A stretch of 58,301 nucleotides of DNA from Prevotella sp. GTDB taxonomy: Bacteria; Bacteroidota; Bacteroidia; Bacteroidales; Bacteroidaceae. Below the pieces are notes generated by a model. It was not told the origin of the DNA. It was given only the letters and a program-made list of their open reading frames with translations, and did no database searches. The number at the start of each line of letters is the position of its first letter. The first letter of the stretch is position 1. Shown here piece after piece: positions 42,420 to 52,113 of this stretch. The position numbers and the translations under genes were made by a program. The stretch is taken from assembly GCA_016281815.1 (NCBI GenBank), contig JAEEJK010000054.1, forward strand, positions 1-58,301, written 5' to 3'.

Positions 42420-45400
42420 ATGCAAAATTTCACGAAATGTATTTCGGTGATCTGTGCCAGTTTGTTGACTATTTCTGTGTCCGCCACAGCGACACCAGTC
42501 ACGGCTGAAGAAGCAGTACTTGAAACAAATGCTGCGGTACAGGTGAAAGGCGTGGTTCTCGATTCGAGCGGAATGCCGATTATCGGAGCCACCGTCATGG
42601 AAGTGGGCTCCCAAAACAACGGAACCCTGACAGGCCCCGACGGATCTTTTGCGATTTCCGTCAACAAGGGAGCGTCTCTGCGAATCTCCTACATTGGCTA
42701 CAAGACGGTCACGGTGAAAGCCACCGAAGGCCGGCAGATGTCCATTGTGCTTGAGGAAGATTCTGAATTATTGAATGATGTGGTGGTGGTGGGTTACGGA
42801 ACCCAGCGCAAGAAGTTGGTCACCGGTGCCACGGTTCACGTAGATGCCGACAACATCGCCGCCACCAACGCTGTCGATGCCTTCGGTGCTCTTCAGAGTC
42901 AGGCAGCCGGTATGAACATCGTCCAGAACTCCGGTCAGCCCGGTGAGAGTTACAAGGTGGTGATCCGCGGTATGGGCACAGCCGGTTCGAACACCCCTCT
43001 GTATGTTGTGGACGGAGTGCCAGGAGGTGATATCTCCGACCTGTCGCCCAACGACATCGAATCCATTGACGTGCTGAAGGATGCCGCCTCCAGTGCCATC
43101 TACGGAGCCCGCGCCTCCAACGGTGTCATTCTGGTGAACACCAAGAAAGGCAAGGCCGGACGCATACAGGTGTCCTTCGACGGCTACCTTGCCTGGCAGA
43201 ACCCCAACACGAATGATGTGACGCCCCTGAACGCCAAGCAGTATATGGAAATCAATGACAAGGCATACGAGATACAGGGTGTGACCACTTATGACTGGGC
43301 GAAACTGATACCCAAGCAGTATGCCCAAATCATGAACGGCACCTGGAACGGCACCAACTGGTTGGAAGAGACCACCTTCCACAACGCGCCGATGAACAAT
43401 GCCTCTCTCAACATCACCGGCGGCAGCGACGTGTCCCGTTTCGCCCTCGGTTTCACGAAATACCATCAGACAGGAACCATCGGCTGGCCCGCCACCCCGA
43501 AGTTCGACCGCTACACGGTGCGCATGAACTCCGATTACTCCCTCATCCGCCGTCACGGCCGCGATATCCTGAAGTTCGGTGAGAACGTGACATTCTCAGC
43601 CACCGACAAGAAAGGCATCTCCATTGGCGGCATCTATGGCAACAGCATCCGCAACCTGCTCGCCATGTCGCCATTGCTCCCCGCCTACAACGACGCCGAC
43701 GAATTCTACACCTACAAGGACATCCAGGCCGACAACTGGGACTTCAGCGCCGAGATGGCCAACCCCCTCGCAGTCATGAAATATGACGAAAGCGAGAGTT
43801 ACACAAAACGTTACCGTCTGCAGTCCAACTTCTTCCTCGAGTATGTCCCCATCGTAGGCCTCACCTTACGTTCGAGTGCCGGATGGCAATACCGTCACTC
43901 CGAGGGCAGGAGTTATGTTCCCGTTTATGAGATAAGTGCCAAGAAATCGAACCCCAACGACGACGTCCGTCAGAACCAATCATACAACACCCGTTGGTCA
44001 CTGGAAAACACTGTCAACTGGGTGAAGGCGTTCGACAAGCACAACATTGACGTCCTTATAGGACAGTCACTGGAAAAATGGGGATATGGAAACGGCCTGA
44101 GTATCACCAACTCCAACTCCCTCTTCCCCGGCTCCTTCAAGCACGCCTACATCGACAACGCCAACGTGGTGGATCCCGCCTACACCTCCATCAGCGGCAG
44201 TCCCAACACCCAAGGCGCGCTGTCATCCTTCTTCGGACGAGCCAACTACAACTATGACGAGACCTACCTGCTCTCACTGGTCATCCGCGCCGACGGTTCA
44301 TCCAACTTCGCCCGCGGCAAACGCTGGGGCTATTTCCCATCCGTATCAGCCGGTTGGGTACTCACCAACGAGTCATTTATGGATCCTGTCAAAGACTGGC
44401 TCTACTTCTTCAAGATCCGTGGCAGTTGGGGACAGAATGGTAACTGCAACATCTCCAATTTCCAGTATGTAGCCACCGTGGCATTCGACGACCCCTACTA
44501 TTTCGACAGCAAGGACAACCCAGGCATCGGCGCCTACCCCAACATCCTTCCCAACAAGGACGTGAAATGGGAGACCTCCGAACAGTTAGACTTCGGTTTT
44601 GACGCCCGCTTCCTCAAGAACCGCTTAGGCATCTCCTTTGACTGGTACAACAAGAAGACCAAGGACTGGCTGGTGCGCGCCCCGGTACTTCTCTCCTATG
44701 GCACCGGTGCCCCCTACATCAACGGCGGCGACATCGAGAACAAGGGTTTTGAAATCCATGCCTCCTGGAACGACCATATCGGCAAGGACTTCGTGTACAG
44801 CATCACCGCCAACCTGTCACACAACAAGAACGAGGTGACCCGTCTGGCCAACTCCGAAGGCATCATCCACGGCGGATCCAATGCCATCGCCCAGAACACC
44901 GCGGAACTCTACCGTCTGCAGGTAGGCTACCCCATCGGTTATTTCTGGGGCTACGAGATGGAAGGCATCATCCAGAACGAGCAAGACCTGCAGGACTACC
45001 TTGCCCGCAACTGCGGCGGCGACAAGAAAAACTCTCTACAGGGCGAGTCGCTCCAACCCGGAGACGTGAAGTTTGTCGATGTCAACGGAAACGGCAAGAT
45101 AGACAAGGGTGACGACGACAAGACGATGATCGGCGACCCCAATCCCGACTACACCGTAGGTCTGACCATCAACCTCGCCTACAAGGGCTTCGACTTCTCA
45201 CTCAACGGCTATGGATCATTCGGTCAGCAAGTTGCGAAGAGTTACCGTCAGTTCTCCGACCATCCCGACGACAACTACTGCACCGACGTATACACCAAAT
45301 ACTGGACCGGCGAAGGCAGCACCAACCGCTATCCCCGTTTCTCTGACGGCAAGACCGCCAACATGTCAGAAATCTCCCGTGTTTGGATAGAAGATGCCGA

Positions 45401-45638
45401 CTTCTTCAAGATCTCCCGCGTCTCGATCGGCTACGACCTGAAGCGCCTGATTCGGGCACTCCCTGTGACCAAGTGTCACATCTATGTGGCTGCCAGCAAC
45501 ATGTTCACCTTCACCAAATACTCAGGTATGGATCCTGAGGTCGGCTTCGGCAATGGTACAAGTTGGGCATCCGGCATCGACTGTGGTTATTATCCTTCCT
45601 CCCGTTCCTGGCAGGTTGGTCTGAATGTCAACTTTTAA
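42420..45638 (+). CDS. SusC-family TonB-dependent outer-membrane transporter
   Basis: A 1072-residue outer-membrane beta-barrel that imports oligosaccharides with its SusD partner. It has a signal peptide (about 1-24), a CarboxypepD_reg-like domain (VKGVVLDSSGMPIIGATVME, about 42-115), the TonB-box region with VVVGYGTQRKK (about 121-131), a plug domain (NDIESIDVLKDAASSAIYGA, about 205-235), and a long barrel ending in VGLNVNF. There is no STN domain or neighbouring FecI/FecR pair, so anti-sigma control is not expected. It begins a short polysaccharide utilization locus. Confidence 0.95.
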   Translation: MQNFTKCISVICASLLTISVSATATPVTAEEAVLETNAAVQVKGVVLDSSGMPIIGATVMEVGSQNNGTLTGPDGSFAISVNKGASLRISYIGYKTVTVKATEGRQMSIVLEEDSELLNDVVVVGYGTQRKKLVTGATVHVDADNIAATNAVDAFGALQSQAAGMNIVQNSGQPGESYKVVIRGMGTAGSNTPLYVVDGVPGGDISDLSPNDIESIDVLKDAASSAIYGARASNGVILVNTKKGKAGRIQVSFDGYLAWQNPNTNDVTPLNAKQYMEINDKAYEIQGVTTYDWAKLIPKQYAQIMNGTWNGTNWLEETTFHNAPMNNASLNITGGSDVSRFALGFTKYHQTGTIGWPATPKFDRYTVRMNSDYSLIRRHGRDILKFGENVTFSATDKKGISIGGIYGNSIRNLLAMSPLLPAYNDADEFYTYKDIQADNWDFSAEMANPLAVMKYDESESYTKRYRLQSNFFLEYVPIVGLTLRSSAGWQYRHSEGRSYVPVYEISAKKSNPNDDVRQNQSYNTRWSLENTVNWVKAFDKHNIDVLIGQSLEKWGYGNGLSITNSNSLFPGSFKHAYIDNANVVDPAYTSISGSPNTQGALSSFFGRANYNYDETYLLSLVIRADGSSNFARGKRWGYFPSVSAGWVLTNESFMDPVKDWLYFFKIRGSWGQNGNCNISNFQYVATVAFDDPYYFDSKDNPGIGAYPNILPNKDVKWETSEQLDFGFDARFLKNRLGISFDWYNKKTKDWLVRAPVLLSYGTGAPYINGGDIENKGFEIHASWNDHIGKDFVYSITANLSHNKNEVTRLANSEGIIHGGSNAIAQNTAELYRLQVGYPIGYFWGYEMEGIIQNEQDLQDYLARNCGGDKKNSLQGESLQPGDVKFVDVNGNGKIDKGDDDKTMIGDPNPDYTVGLTINLAYKGFDFSLNGYGSFGQQVAKSYRQFSDHPDDNYCTDVYTKYWTGEGSTNRYPRFSDGKTANMSEISRVWIEDADFFKISRVSIGYDLKRLIRALPVTKCHIYVAASNMFTFTKYSGMDPEVGFGNGTSWASGIDCGYYPSSRSWQVGLNVNF

Positions 45639-45641
45639 TCC

Positions 45642-47396
45642 ATGAAGATTATGAAAAAGCATATTATATTCCTGATGGTGTCCGCCGTATGTGTGCTGTT
45701 GGCTGGCTGCGACGACTTTTTGGACACGGAAAGCCTTACGATGAAAGATACATCCAACTTCCCCATCAATGAGACGGATGCCATTCAGATGGTGAACGGA
45801 ATCTATTCGGCGATGAACCGCAACCTCGCCGACCCCGAGGAAGACCCCTTCTTCATCTTCGACATTGCCTCCGACGACCGTCTGGGCGGCGGCAGCCAGA
45901 GCAACATCGGAGCCCAGGGCGTCGACCGCCTCATGAACTCCTATGTAGACTGGATGAAGCCCTTATGGCAGCAGCGCTACGCCGGCATCAACCGTGCCAA
46001 CAGCGCCCTTGAGACCATTGACAATGTGACGGGATGGTCCTCGGAGAACAAGAAGAAGCAACTGCTGTGCGAGATCTATTTCCTGCGCGCCTTCTATTAT
46101 TTCAACTTGGCACAGGTATTCAATGGTGTGCCATTGGTGCTGAGCACGGAGCCACAGAACCTACCCAAGGCCACCCCTGACGAGGTTTATGCCCAAATAG
46201 CCTCCGACCTGAAGAAAGCCATCGAGTATGGTCCCTCCACCAAGTATCCGGAGTTTGGCGACGGCCATGCCTCCCGTTGGTCTGCCGAGGGCATGATGGC
46301 CCGTGTGTGGCTTTTCTACACCGGTTTCTACAAGAAGTCTGAATTGCCCCTCCCCGCCGAGGAAGGCGGCAGCATCTCGAAGGCACAGGTGGTCTCCTGG
46401 CTCGAGGACTGCATCCAGAACAGCGGCTACGGCCTTGTCTCCGACCAGCGCAATCTCTGGCCCTACACCAATCCCTACACCGGCAAGGACTACAAGTATG
46501 ACATCGACAACGGTCTGAACTGGGAGACCGATGAGAACATAGAAAACATGTTCGCCATCAAGATGTCTAACAAGCCCGGATGGAGTGCCGACGCACAACT
46601 CCGCCACAACCGCATCGTAGAGTTCTACAGCCTTCGCAAGACCAATGAGACAGCCTTCCCCTTCTCCGTGCAAGGCTACTCCAACGGACCTGTCTGCGAG
46701 AAGTTGTGGACCGACTGGGCCGCCGACCCCGACTACGCAGGCGACTACCGCCGTGTGGGATCCATCTGCGACCGCGCTGTTGAGATACCCGACTATAAGG
46801 GTGACCCAGCCAAGGAGGTAGAGAACACCAACCTGCTCGCCAAGAAATATATCGGCTGCGAGGCCTACGACCCCGAGACAGGTCAGCGCATGCTCAGTTA
46901 CGGATATTTCTATGGCAGTGAGAACAACCGCCAGACCGGTCTGACACAGTCACTCGTATGGCTCCGCTTTGCCGACGTGCTTCTGATGCACTCAGAACTC
47001 AGTGACGGCAAGGTCGTATACAATGGCAAGAGCGGTCTGAATGCCGTCCGCCAGCGCGCCAAGTTGGCCGACATCCCCTACTCCTTGGAAAATCTGAAGA
47101 AAGAGCGCCGCTATGAACTGTGCTTCGAGGCACTCCGCTGGAATGATCTTCGCCGCTGGGGCGATGTGCAGCAGAAGGTAATCAACCAGGTAGGCAACAG
47201 CATCCTCAACCAAGGCATCCCGGGACAGTATGCATTCACCAACGACTTCATGCAACGTTACCAGGAGACCGGTGGCGGATTCTTCAAGATTCCAGAGGAT
47301 CAGGTAACCCTTTCCGAGGGAGTACTGGAGCAAAACCCCGGTTGGGGTGACGGCACCAACTGGGCCAAGGGCGACCTGCCATACAAGTTCAAATAG
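45642..47396 (+). CDS. SusD-family outer-membrane glycan-binding lipoprotein
   Basis: A 584-residue surface lipoprotein that caps the SusC channel and binds glycan. It has a lipobox LAGC (Cys23) followed by DDFLDTES, typical of SusD proteins, then the SusD-like N-terminal domain with RANSALETID and AFYYFNLAQVFNGVPLV tetratricopeptide helices. The RagB/SusD C-terminal signature is ERRYELCFEALRWNDLRRW. It follows SusC after 3 bases. A start at the second methionine (45651) is possible. Substrate cannot be read from the sequence; the GH3 enzyme downstream suggests a xylose- or glucose-containing oligosaccharide. Confidence 0.95.
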   Translation: MKIMKKHIIFLMVSAVCVLLAGCDDFLDTESLTMKDTSNFPINETDAIQMVNGIYSAMNRNLADPEEDPFFIFDIASDDRLGGGSQSNIGAQGVDRLMNSYVDWMKPLWQQRYAGINRANSALETIDNVTGWSSENKKKQLLCEIYFLRAFYYFNLAQVFNGVPLVLSTEPQNLPKATPDEVYAQIASDLKKAIEYGPSTKYPEFGDGHASRWSAEGMMARVWLFYTGFYKKSELPLPAEEGGSISKAQVVSWLEDCIQNSGYGLVSDQRNLWPYTNPYTGKDYKYDIDNGLNWETDENIENMFAIKMSNKPGWSADAQLRHNRIVEFYSLRKTNETAFPFSVQGYSNGPVCEKLWTDWAADPDYAGDYRRVGSICDRAVEIPDYKGDPAKEVENTNLLAKKYIGCEAYDPETGQRMLSYGYFYGSENNRQTGLTQSLVWLRFADVLLMHSELSDGKVVYNGKSGLNAVRQRAKLADIPYSLENLKKERRYELCFEALRWNDLRRWGDVQQKVINQVGNSILNQGIPGQYAFTNDFMQRYQETGGGFFKIPEDQVTLSEGVLEQNPGWGDGTNWAKGDLPYKFK

Positions 47397-47417
47397 TATC
47401 TGAGAATTTTTATTATT

Positions 47418-47477
47418 CAGCACAGAGGTACAGAGATACAGAGGAAATCATCTCTGTACCTTTGTGTCTCTGTGTTG
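47418..47477 (+). repeat. ACAGAG-type repeat forming a stem-loop after susD
   Basis: Short ACAGAG(G/A)T units and their reverse complements make a perfect 12-bp stem (AGGTACAGAGAT, 47426-47437, with 47450-47461) with a 12-base loop and further imperfect pairing outside. It may end or attenuate the susCD transcript. A shorter CACAGAG stretch is at 39471-39500. Confidence 0.7.
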
Positions 47478-47512
47478 AGTGTTATTATAGGAATAAAAAC
47501 TTCGTTTTTTAT

Positions 47513-47543
47513 TTTGAATTGCTCTCGGCTTTCACTAACTTTG
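47513..47543 (+). promoter_or_regulatory. Promoter of the dockerin-like protein gene
   Basis: TTTG (47513-47516), 19 bases, TAACTTTG (47536-47543), 45 bases before the ATG at 47588. It gives this gene and perhaps the GH3 gene a start independent of susCD. Confidence 0.85.
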
Positions 47544-47587
47544 CAAGCGTATTGAAGTATCAAGAAATAAACGAAGTTTTTCCGACA

Positions 47588-49429
47588 ATGAAAAAGATAT
47601 TATTCCTCTTCCTGACATTGCTGTTTATCAGTACAGAAAGCCGGGCCGGAGTTGGCGGTCCCACGTTCTACTACAAGTTCGTCGCACAGCCCAATGAGAC
47701 GGGAGCCGGCAAGGTGTACGTCACCAACAAAGAGGTAGGCGAGGAAAATGTGAAGTATTACGACTACTACGGAACTACTATTTTCACAGAAGGTTCGCTT
47801 CCCAACGTGAAGACCGTCACCGTCACCGCTTACCTGTATGCCCAACCCGCCGACGGTTACATTTTTACCCACTGGGCAAGACTGGATGACTACGGGAAGG
47901 AAACCGTTTTCAGCCAAGCACGACATACATCCGACCTGGTGACCACCACCAACACAGACAAGCAAAACCCCAAGGTCAATTACTTCAAGGCATATTTTGC
48001 CAAGATGGGGCTTGTTTATCCCAAGTCCTCCGATGAGACCCTCGGCACTGTCATGATAGACATCCCCACCAACACCGTGGGCGATGTCGTCACCATGACC
48101 GCCATCCCCGACCTGTTCAACGGTCAGTTCAAGGGTTGGCAACGCAACAACCAGACCACCTTGATCACAGACAATCCTCTCACCCTTACGGTGTCGAATG
48201 CCAACAGAGGAATCTACACCGCTGTGTATGAACCCAAGGGAGTGGAAGACAAAGGAGTATTTGTCATCATGCAGAACGTAGGGACGAAACGCTATTTCGG
48301 AGTCACCGGCGATTCAGAACCCACTTTCGGTGAAGAACAGCGCTATTTCACCAACTCCATGATGCTGGTGGACGACAGCAACACCGAAGTATTCAACAAT
48401 CCCTCTTTCCTTATGAAAGTAAAGGGAATCCCCAACGGCACTGGCGGTCTCAACAATGTCTCCATTGAAAGTCAGGGCATCAGCACTTTTGACATCGGCC
48501 AGCAGTACTTCAGGATGGAGTGTTTTGAGGAAAACGAATATTTCATCTTCGCCACGCAAAACGGTTTCACCGGCTATCTGAAAGACAATGGCTCAGCAGA
48601 AACCGGCACCAACCAGATGGAACTCTTGGGCAGTTATCACAGTCCGGGAATTTGGAACCGCTGGAACTACAACAGAGACTACGCCTGGCAGTTCAAACTG
48701 ATCGACGAGGAGCATTTCGACACGAATTACATCGGTGCGAAGCCAGAAGCCAGCACTCTGAAAAATGGGAAATACTACACGACCATGTACACCGCCTTTG
48801 CCTATGAGTGCCGCGACGGGATGAAAGCCTATTTCGCCGACAAATTCATGGACAATGGCGACGTTCATCTGAAACAATTGAAGGACGGCAGAGTGCCTGC
48901 CTACACCGCCGTGGTGTTGGAATGCAACGGCACCACTCCAAAGAAAAACCGCATGATGCCACTCTGTGAGGAACTCACTCCGATTGAGGGCAACCTGCTC
49001 AAAGGAGAGATCTGGCTCAACGATGGAAGTGACGATCCAGAGAACTACCGCACCAAGTTTGACCCCTCCACCATGCGCCTGCTTTCAAAAAAAGGCACAT
49101 TTGGCAAAGATCCAGTCACCGATCCGTTCAACAACAATGCCTCACTCACCTACATTGCCAACAACACCTGCTATCTTGACGTGAGTGATTTGGAAACACC
49201 TCCCGATGAGATTACCCCGAACATGACACCAGATAACGTCAACCGAATCTGGGGAGATGCCAATGGCGATGGCACAACGGATATCTCTGATGTCATCTGC
49301 ATCGTGAACTACATTCTCGACCGGCCACTGAAAAGTTTTGTCTTCGTCAATGCAGACACTTCTGAAAACAAAATGATTGAGTTGAATGACGCCTTGCTGA
49401 TTGTCGCCTACATTCTCGGAAAAATATAA
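47588..49429 (+). CDS. Secreted protein with dockerin-like C-terminus (polysaccharide locus)
   Basis: A 613-residue protein with a Sec signal peptide (1-20, MKKILFLFLTLLFISTESRA). The N-terminal 200 residues are beta-rich with Ig/InlB-like strand patterns (GYIFTHWARLDD, FKGWQRNNQT). A middle region (about 215-420) contains IMQNVGTKRYFGVTGDS, resembling ricin/beta-trefoil-like surface modules, though this is uncertain. The C-terminus is a type I dockerin-like pair: WGDANGDGTTDISDVICIVN (about 552-571) and a second, degenerate loop. It may bind glycan at the cell surface and be tethered through its dockerin. The ATG at 47588 is chosen because the promoter overlaps longer versions. Confidence 0.75.
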   Translation: MKKILFLFLTLLFISTESRAGVGGPTFYYKFVAQPNETGAGKVYVTNKEVGEENVKYYDYYGTTIFTEGSLPNVKTVTVTAYLYAQPADGYIFTHWARLDDYGKETVFSQARHTSDLVTTTNTDKQNPKVNYFKAYFAKMGLVYPKSSDETLGTVMIDIPTNTVGDVVTMTAIPDLFNGQFKGWQRNNQTTLITDNPLTLTVSNANRGIYTAVYEPKGVEDKGVFVIMQNVGTKRYFGVTGDSEPTFGEEQRYFTNSMMLVDDSNTEVFNNPSFLMKVKGIPNGTGGLNNVSIESQGISTFDIGQQYFRMECFEENEYFIFATQNGFTGYLKDNGSAETGTNQMELLGSYHSPGIWNRWNYNRDYAWQFKLIDEEHFDTNYIGAKPEASTLKNGKYYTTMYTAFAYECRDGMKAYFADKFMDNGDVHLKQLKDGRVPAYTAVVLECNGTTPKKNRMMPLCEELTPIEGNLLKGEIWLNDGSDDPENYRTKFDPSTMRLLSKKGTFGKDPVTDPFNNNASLTYIANNTCYLDVSDLETPPDEITPNMTPDNVNRIWGDANGDGTTDISDVICIVNYILDRPLKSFVFVNADTSENKMIELNDALLIVAYILGKI

Positions 49430-49492
49430 AACTATTACACTCTAACCCGGGAAAAATTCCGGATATATCGCCACACCCTCAAACTAAGGAAC

Positions 49493-52060
49493 ATGAAAAA
49501 ACTACTAACAGGTCTCATGCTTGCCTTGTGCAGCATGATTGCCCATGGGCAGACTTACCCATACCAAAACCCCAACCTGAGTTCGGAGCAGCGCGCCGCC
49601 GACCTGTGCTCCCGCCTGACATTGGAAGAGAAAGTCAGTCTGATGAAGAATTCCTCCCCCGCCATCAAACGTTTGGGAATCCCACAGTTTGACTGGTGGA
49701 ACGAGGTGCTCCACGGAGTAGCGAGAAACGGTTTTGCAACAGTCTTCCCCGCCACCATCGGAATGGCCGCCTCATTCGACGACAACCTGCTGTTTAAGGT
49801 TTTTGATGCAGCAGGCAACGAAGCCCGTGCCAAAGCCAACACTGCCCGCCACAGTGGGGTGATCAAACAGTATCAGAGTCTGTCGTTCTGGACACCCAAC
49901 ATCAATATTTTCCGTGATCCCCGTTGGGGCCGCGGTCAGGAGACCTATGGCGAAGACCCCTTCCTGACCGAGCGGATGGGGCTGGCAGTCGTCCGCGGCT
50001 TGCAGGGCGACGGCAGTCACAAATACCGCAAGTTGCTTGCCTGTGCCAAGCATTACGCCGTGCATAGCGGTCCGGAATGGAACCGCCACGAGTTCAATAT
50101 CGAGTCACTGCCAGAGCGCGACCTTTGGGAGACCTACCTGCCCGCTTTCAAGGCACTTGTACAGAAAGGAAAGGTAGCAGAGGTGATGTGTGCCTACCAG
50201 AGCATAGACGGCGACCCTTGCTGCGGCAACACACGTTACCTTCAGCAGATTCTCCGCAACGAATGGGGATTCCAAGGCATCGTGACCAGCGACTGCGGTG
50301 CCGTCAGTGATTTCTGGCGTCCAGGGCGCCATGGGGTATCGGCCAACGCCCATGAGGCATCTGCGAAAGCCCTTCGTGCAGGCACCGATGTGGAGTGCGG
50401 GAGCAATTACCTGACATTGCCCCAAGCCGTCAAAGCCGGAGAAATCACAGAAGCCGAGATAGACGTGAGTCTCAAGCGCCTGCTCAAGGCCAGGTTTGAA
50501 TTGGGAGACTTCGACCCCGAGTCAATGGTGGACTGGCAGCAGACCGACGAGCGATGTGTGGCCAGCAGAGCGCATAAGCAACTCGCTCTCGACATGGCGC
50601 GTGAATCGATGACCCTTCTCCACAACCGCAGCCAGGCTCTCCCCCTTGCCAAGGACAGGAGCAAAATCATCGTCATGGGACCCAATGCCAACGACTCCGT
50701 TATGCAGTGGGCCAACTACTCCGGTTATCCAACCAGCAACACCACCATCCTGCAAGGCATCCGCAAGAAAGTGGGCGATGTGAAATATTACCCCGCCTGC
50801 AGTCTCACCAAGAACGAGATTGACGAGAGTCTCTTTGGCAACATCGTCAGTCCCGACGGCAGAAGCGGCTTGCGTGCCACATATTACAACAACAAGAAAA
50901 TGGAGGGAGAGCCAGCCGCCACTGCATATCTCAGTGAGCCCATCAACCTGAGCAACGGAGGCAATACCGTCTTTGCCCCGGGTGTCAATCTGGAACAGTT
51001 CTCCGCCCGCTACGAGGGCATATTTGTTCCCAAGTCAGATGAAAAAGTGCTTTTCACGTTGAAATTTGATGATGGTGTGCGACTGATTGTCAACGGTGAC
51101 ACCCTTATCAACGTGTGGCGCGGCCGCGACCGTATCCAAGTCGGCGAGCGGTCACTCCAAGTCAGGGCCGGAAAGGAATACCACATTCAGTTAGACTACA
51201 TGCAGGATGCCGACATGGCCTCCCTTCAGTTTGACATCGTGAGGAAAGCCACCCCGACCATGGAAGAGGTTGTGAGGCAGGCTGCGGGCTATGAAACCGT
51301 CATCTTCGTCGGAGGCATCTCTCCCCGTCTGGAAGGCGAGGAGATGAGAGTCGACGCGCCGGGTTTCAAAGGAGGCGACCGCACCGACATTGAACTTCCT
51401 GAGGCTCAGCGCAAGATATTGGCAGCGCTCCATGCCGCCGGCAAGAAGGTGATATTCGTCAACTGCTCCGGCAGTGCCATAGGTCTGCTTCCCGAGACAG
51501 AGACGACAGACGCCATCCTACAGGCCTGGTATCCCGGAGAGGAAGGCGGCAACGCTGTCGCCGATGTCCTGTTTGGCGACTACAATCCCAGCGGTAAACT
51601 TCCCATCACCTTCTACAAGAGTGTGAACGACCTACCCGACTTCCTCGACTATCGCATGACAGGGCGCACCTACCGCTACTTCAAGGGCGAAGCCCTATTC
51701 CCCTTCGGCCATGGTCTGAGTTACACCAATTTTGACATTTCGAAGCCCACTTACAAAAATGGCAAGGTGAGGGTGAAAGTGACCAATACCGGCAAGACGG
51801 CAGGCACCGAGACCGTTCAGGTTTACATCCGCCGTCTGGCAGACACCGAAGGACCGCTGAAAACACTCCGCGGTTATGCGCGCACCACTTTGGCCCCCCA
51901 GGAGAGCAAGATGGTGGAGATAGAACTGCCACGCGAGCAGTTTGAGGGATGGGACGAAGTGACCAACACCATACGCGTGGTGCCCGGCCAATATGAGATC
52001 ATGGTAGGCAACTCCAGTTCCTCAGATGCTTTGAAAGTCATCAAAACAAAAATTAAATAG
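49493..52060 (+). CDS. GH3 glycoside hydrolase with PA14 insert (beta-xylosidase/beta-glucosidase type)
   Basis: An exo-acting retaining glycosidase of 855 residues that removes terminal sugars in the periplasm or at the surface. It has a signal peptide (1-20), a GH3 N-terminal barrel with FDWWNEVLHGVAR (66-78), Lys186-His187, and the nucleophile Asp267 in VTSDCGAVSDF. The C-terminal GH3 domain is interrupted by a PA14 module (about 460-600, GLRATYYNNK, FDDGVRLIVNG). A fibronectin-like domain closes the protein. The WWNEVLHGV motif and PA14 insert fit the Xyl3/beta-xylosidase group of Prevotella, but glucosidase activity is possible. It lies 63 bases after the dockerin-like gene. Confidence 0.92.
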   Translation: MKKLLTGLMLALCSMIAHGQTYPYQNPNLSSEQRAADLCSRLTLEEKVSLMKNSSPAIKRLGIPQFDWWNEVLHGVARNGFATVFPATIGMAASFDDNLLFKVFDAAGNEARAKANTARHSGVIKQYQSLSFWTPNINIFRDPRWGRGQETYGEDPFLTERMGLAVVRGLQGDGSHKYRKLLACAKHYAVHSGPEWNRHEFNIESLPERDLWETYLPAFKALVQKGKVAEVMCAYQSIDGDPCCGNTRYLQQILRNEWGFQGIVTSDCGAVSDFWRPGRHGVSANAHEASAKALRAGTDVECGSNYLTLPQAVKAGEITEAEIDVSLKRLLKARFELGDFDPESMVDWQQTDERCVASRAHKQLALDMARESMTLLHNRSQALPLAKDRSKIIVMGPNANDSVMQWANYSGYPTSNTTILQGIRKKVGDVKYYPACSLTKNEIDESLFGNIVSPDGRSGLRATYYNNKKMEGEPAATAYLSEPINLSNGGNTVFAPGVNLEQFSARYEGIFVPKSDEKVLFTLKFDDGVRLIVNGDTLINVWRGRDRIQVGERSLQVRAGKEYHIQLDYMQDADMASLQFDIVRKATPTMEEVVRQAAGYETVIFVGGISPRLEGEEMRVDAPGFKGGDRTDIELPEAQRKILAALHAAGKKVIFVNCSGSAIGLLPETETTDAILQAWYPGEEGGNAVADVLFGDYNPSGKLPITFYKSVNDLPDFLDYRMTGRTYRYFKGEALFPFGHGLSYTNFDISKPTYKNGKVRVKVTNTGKTAGTETVQVYIRRLADTEGPLKTLRGYARTTLAPQESKMVEIELPREQFEGWDEVTNTIRVVPGQYEIMVGNSSSSDALKVIKTKIK

Positions 52061-52077
52061 GATTTCATGTGAATAAT

Positions 52078-52109
52078 TTTGCTCCACTCAGCAAAAAACC
52101 GTAATTTTG
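52078..52109 (+). promoter_or_regulatory. Promoter of the HU-CCDC81/SPOR gene, near-leaderless
   Basis: TTTG (52078-52081), 20 bases, TAATTTTG (52102-52109). The box ends only 4 bases before the ATG at 52114, so the transcript would begin at or very near the start codon. Confidence 0.8.
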
Positions 52110-52113
52110 CATC

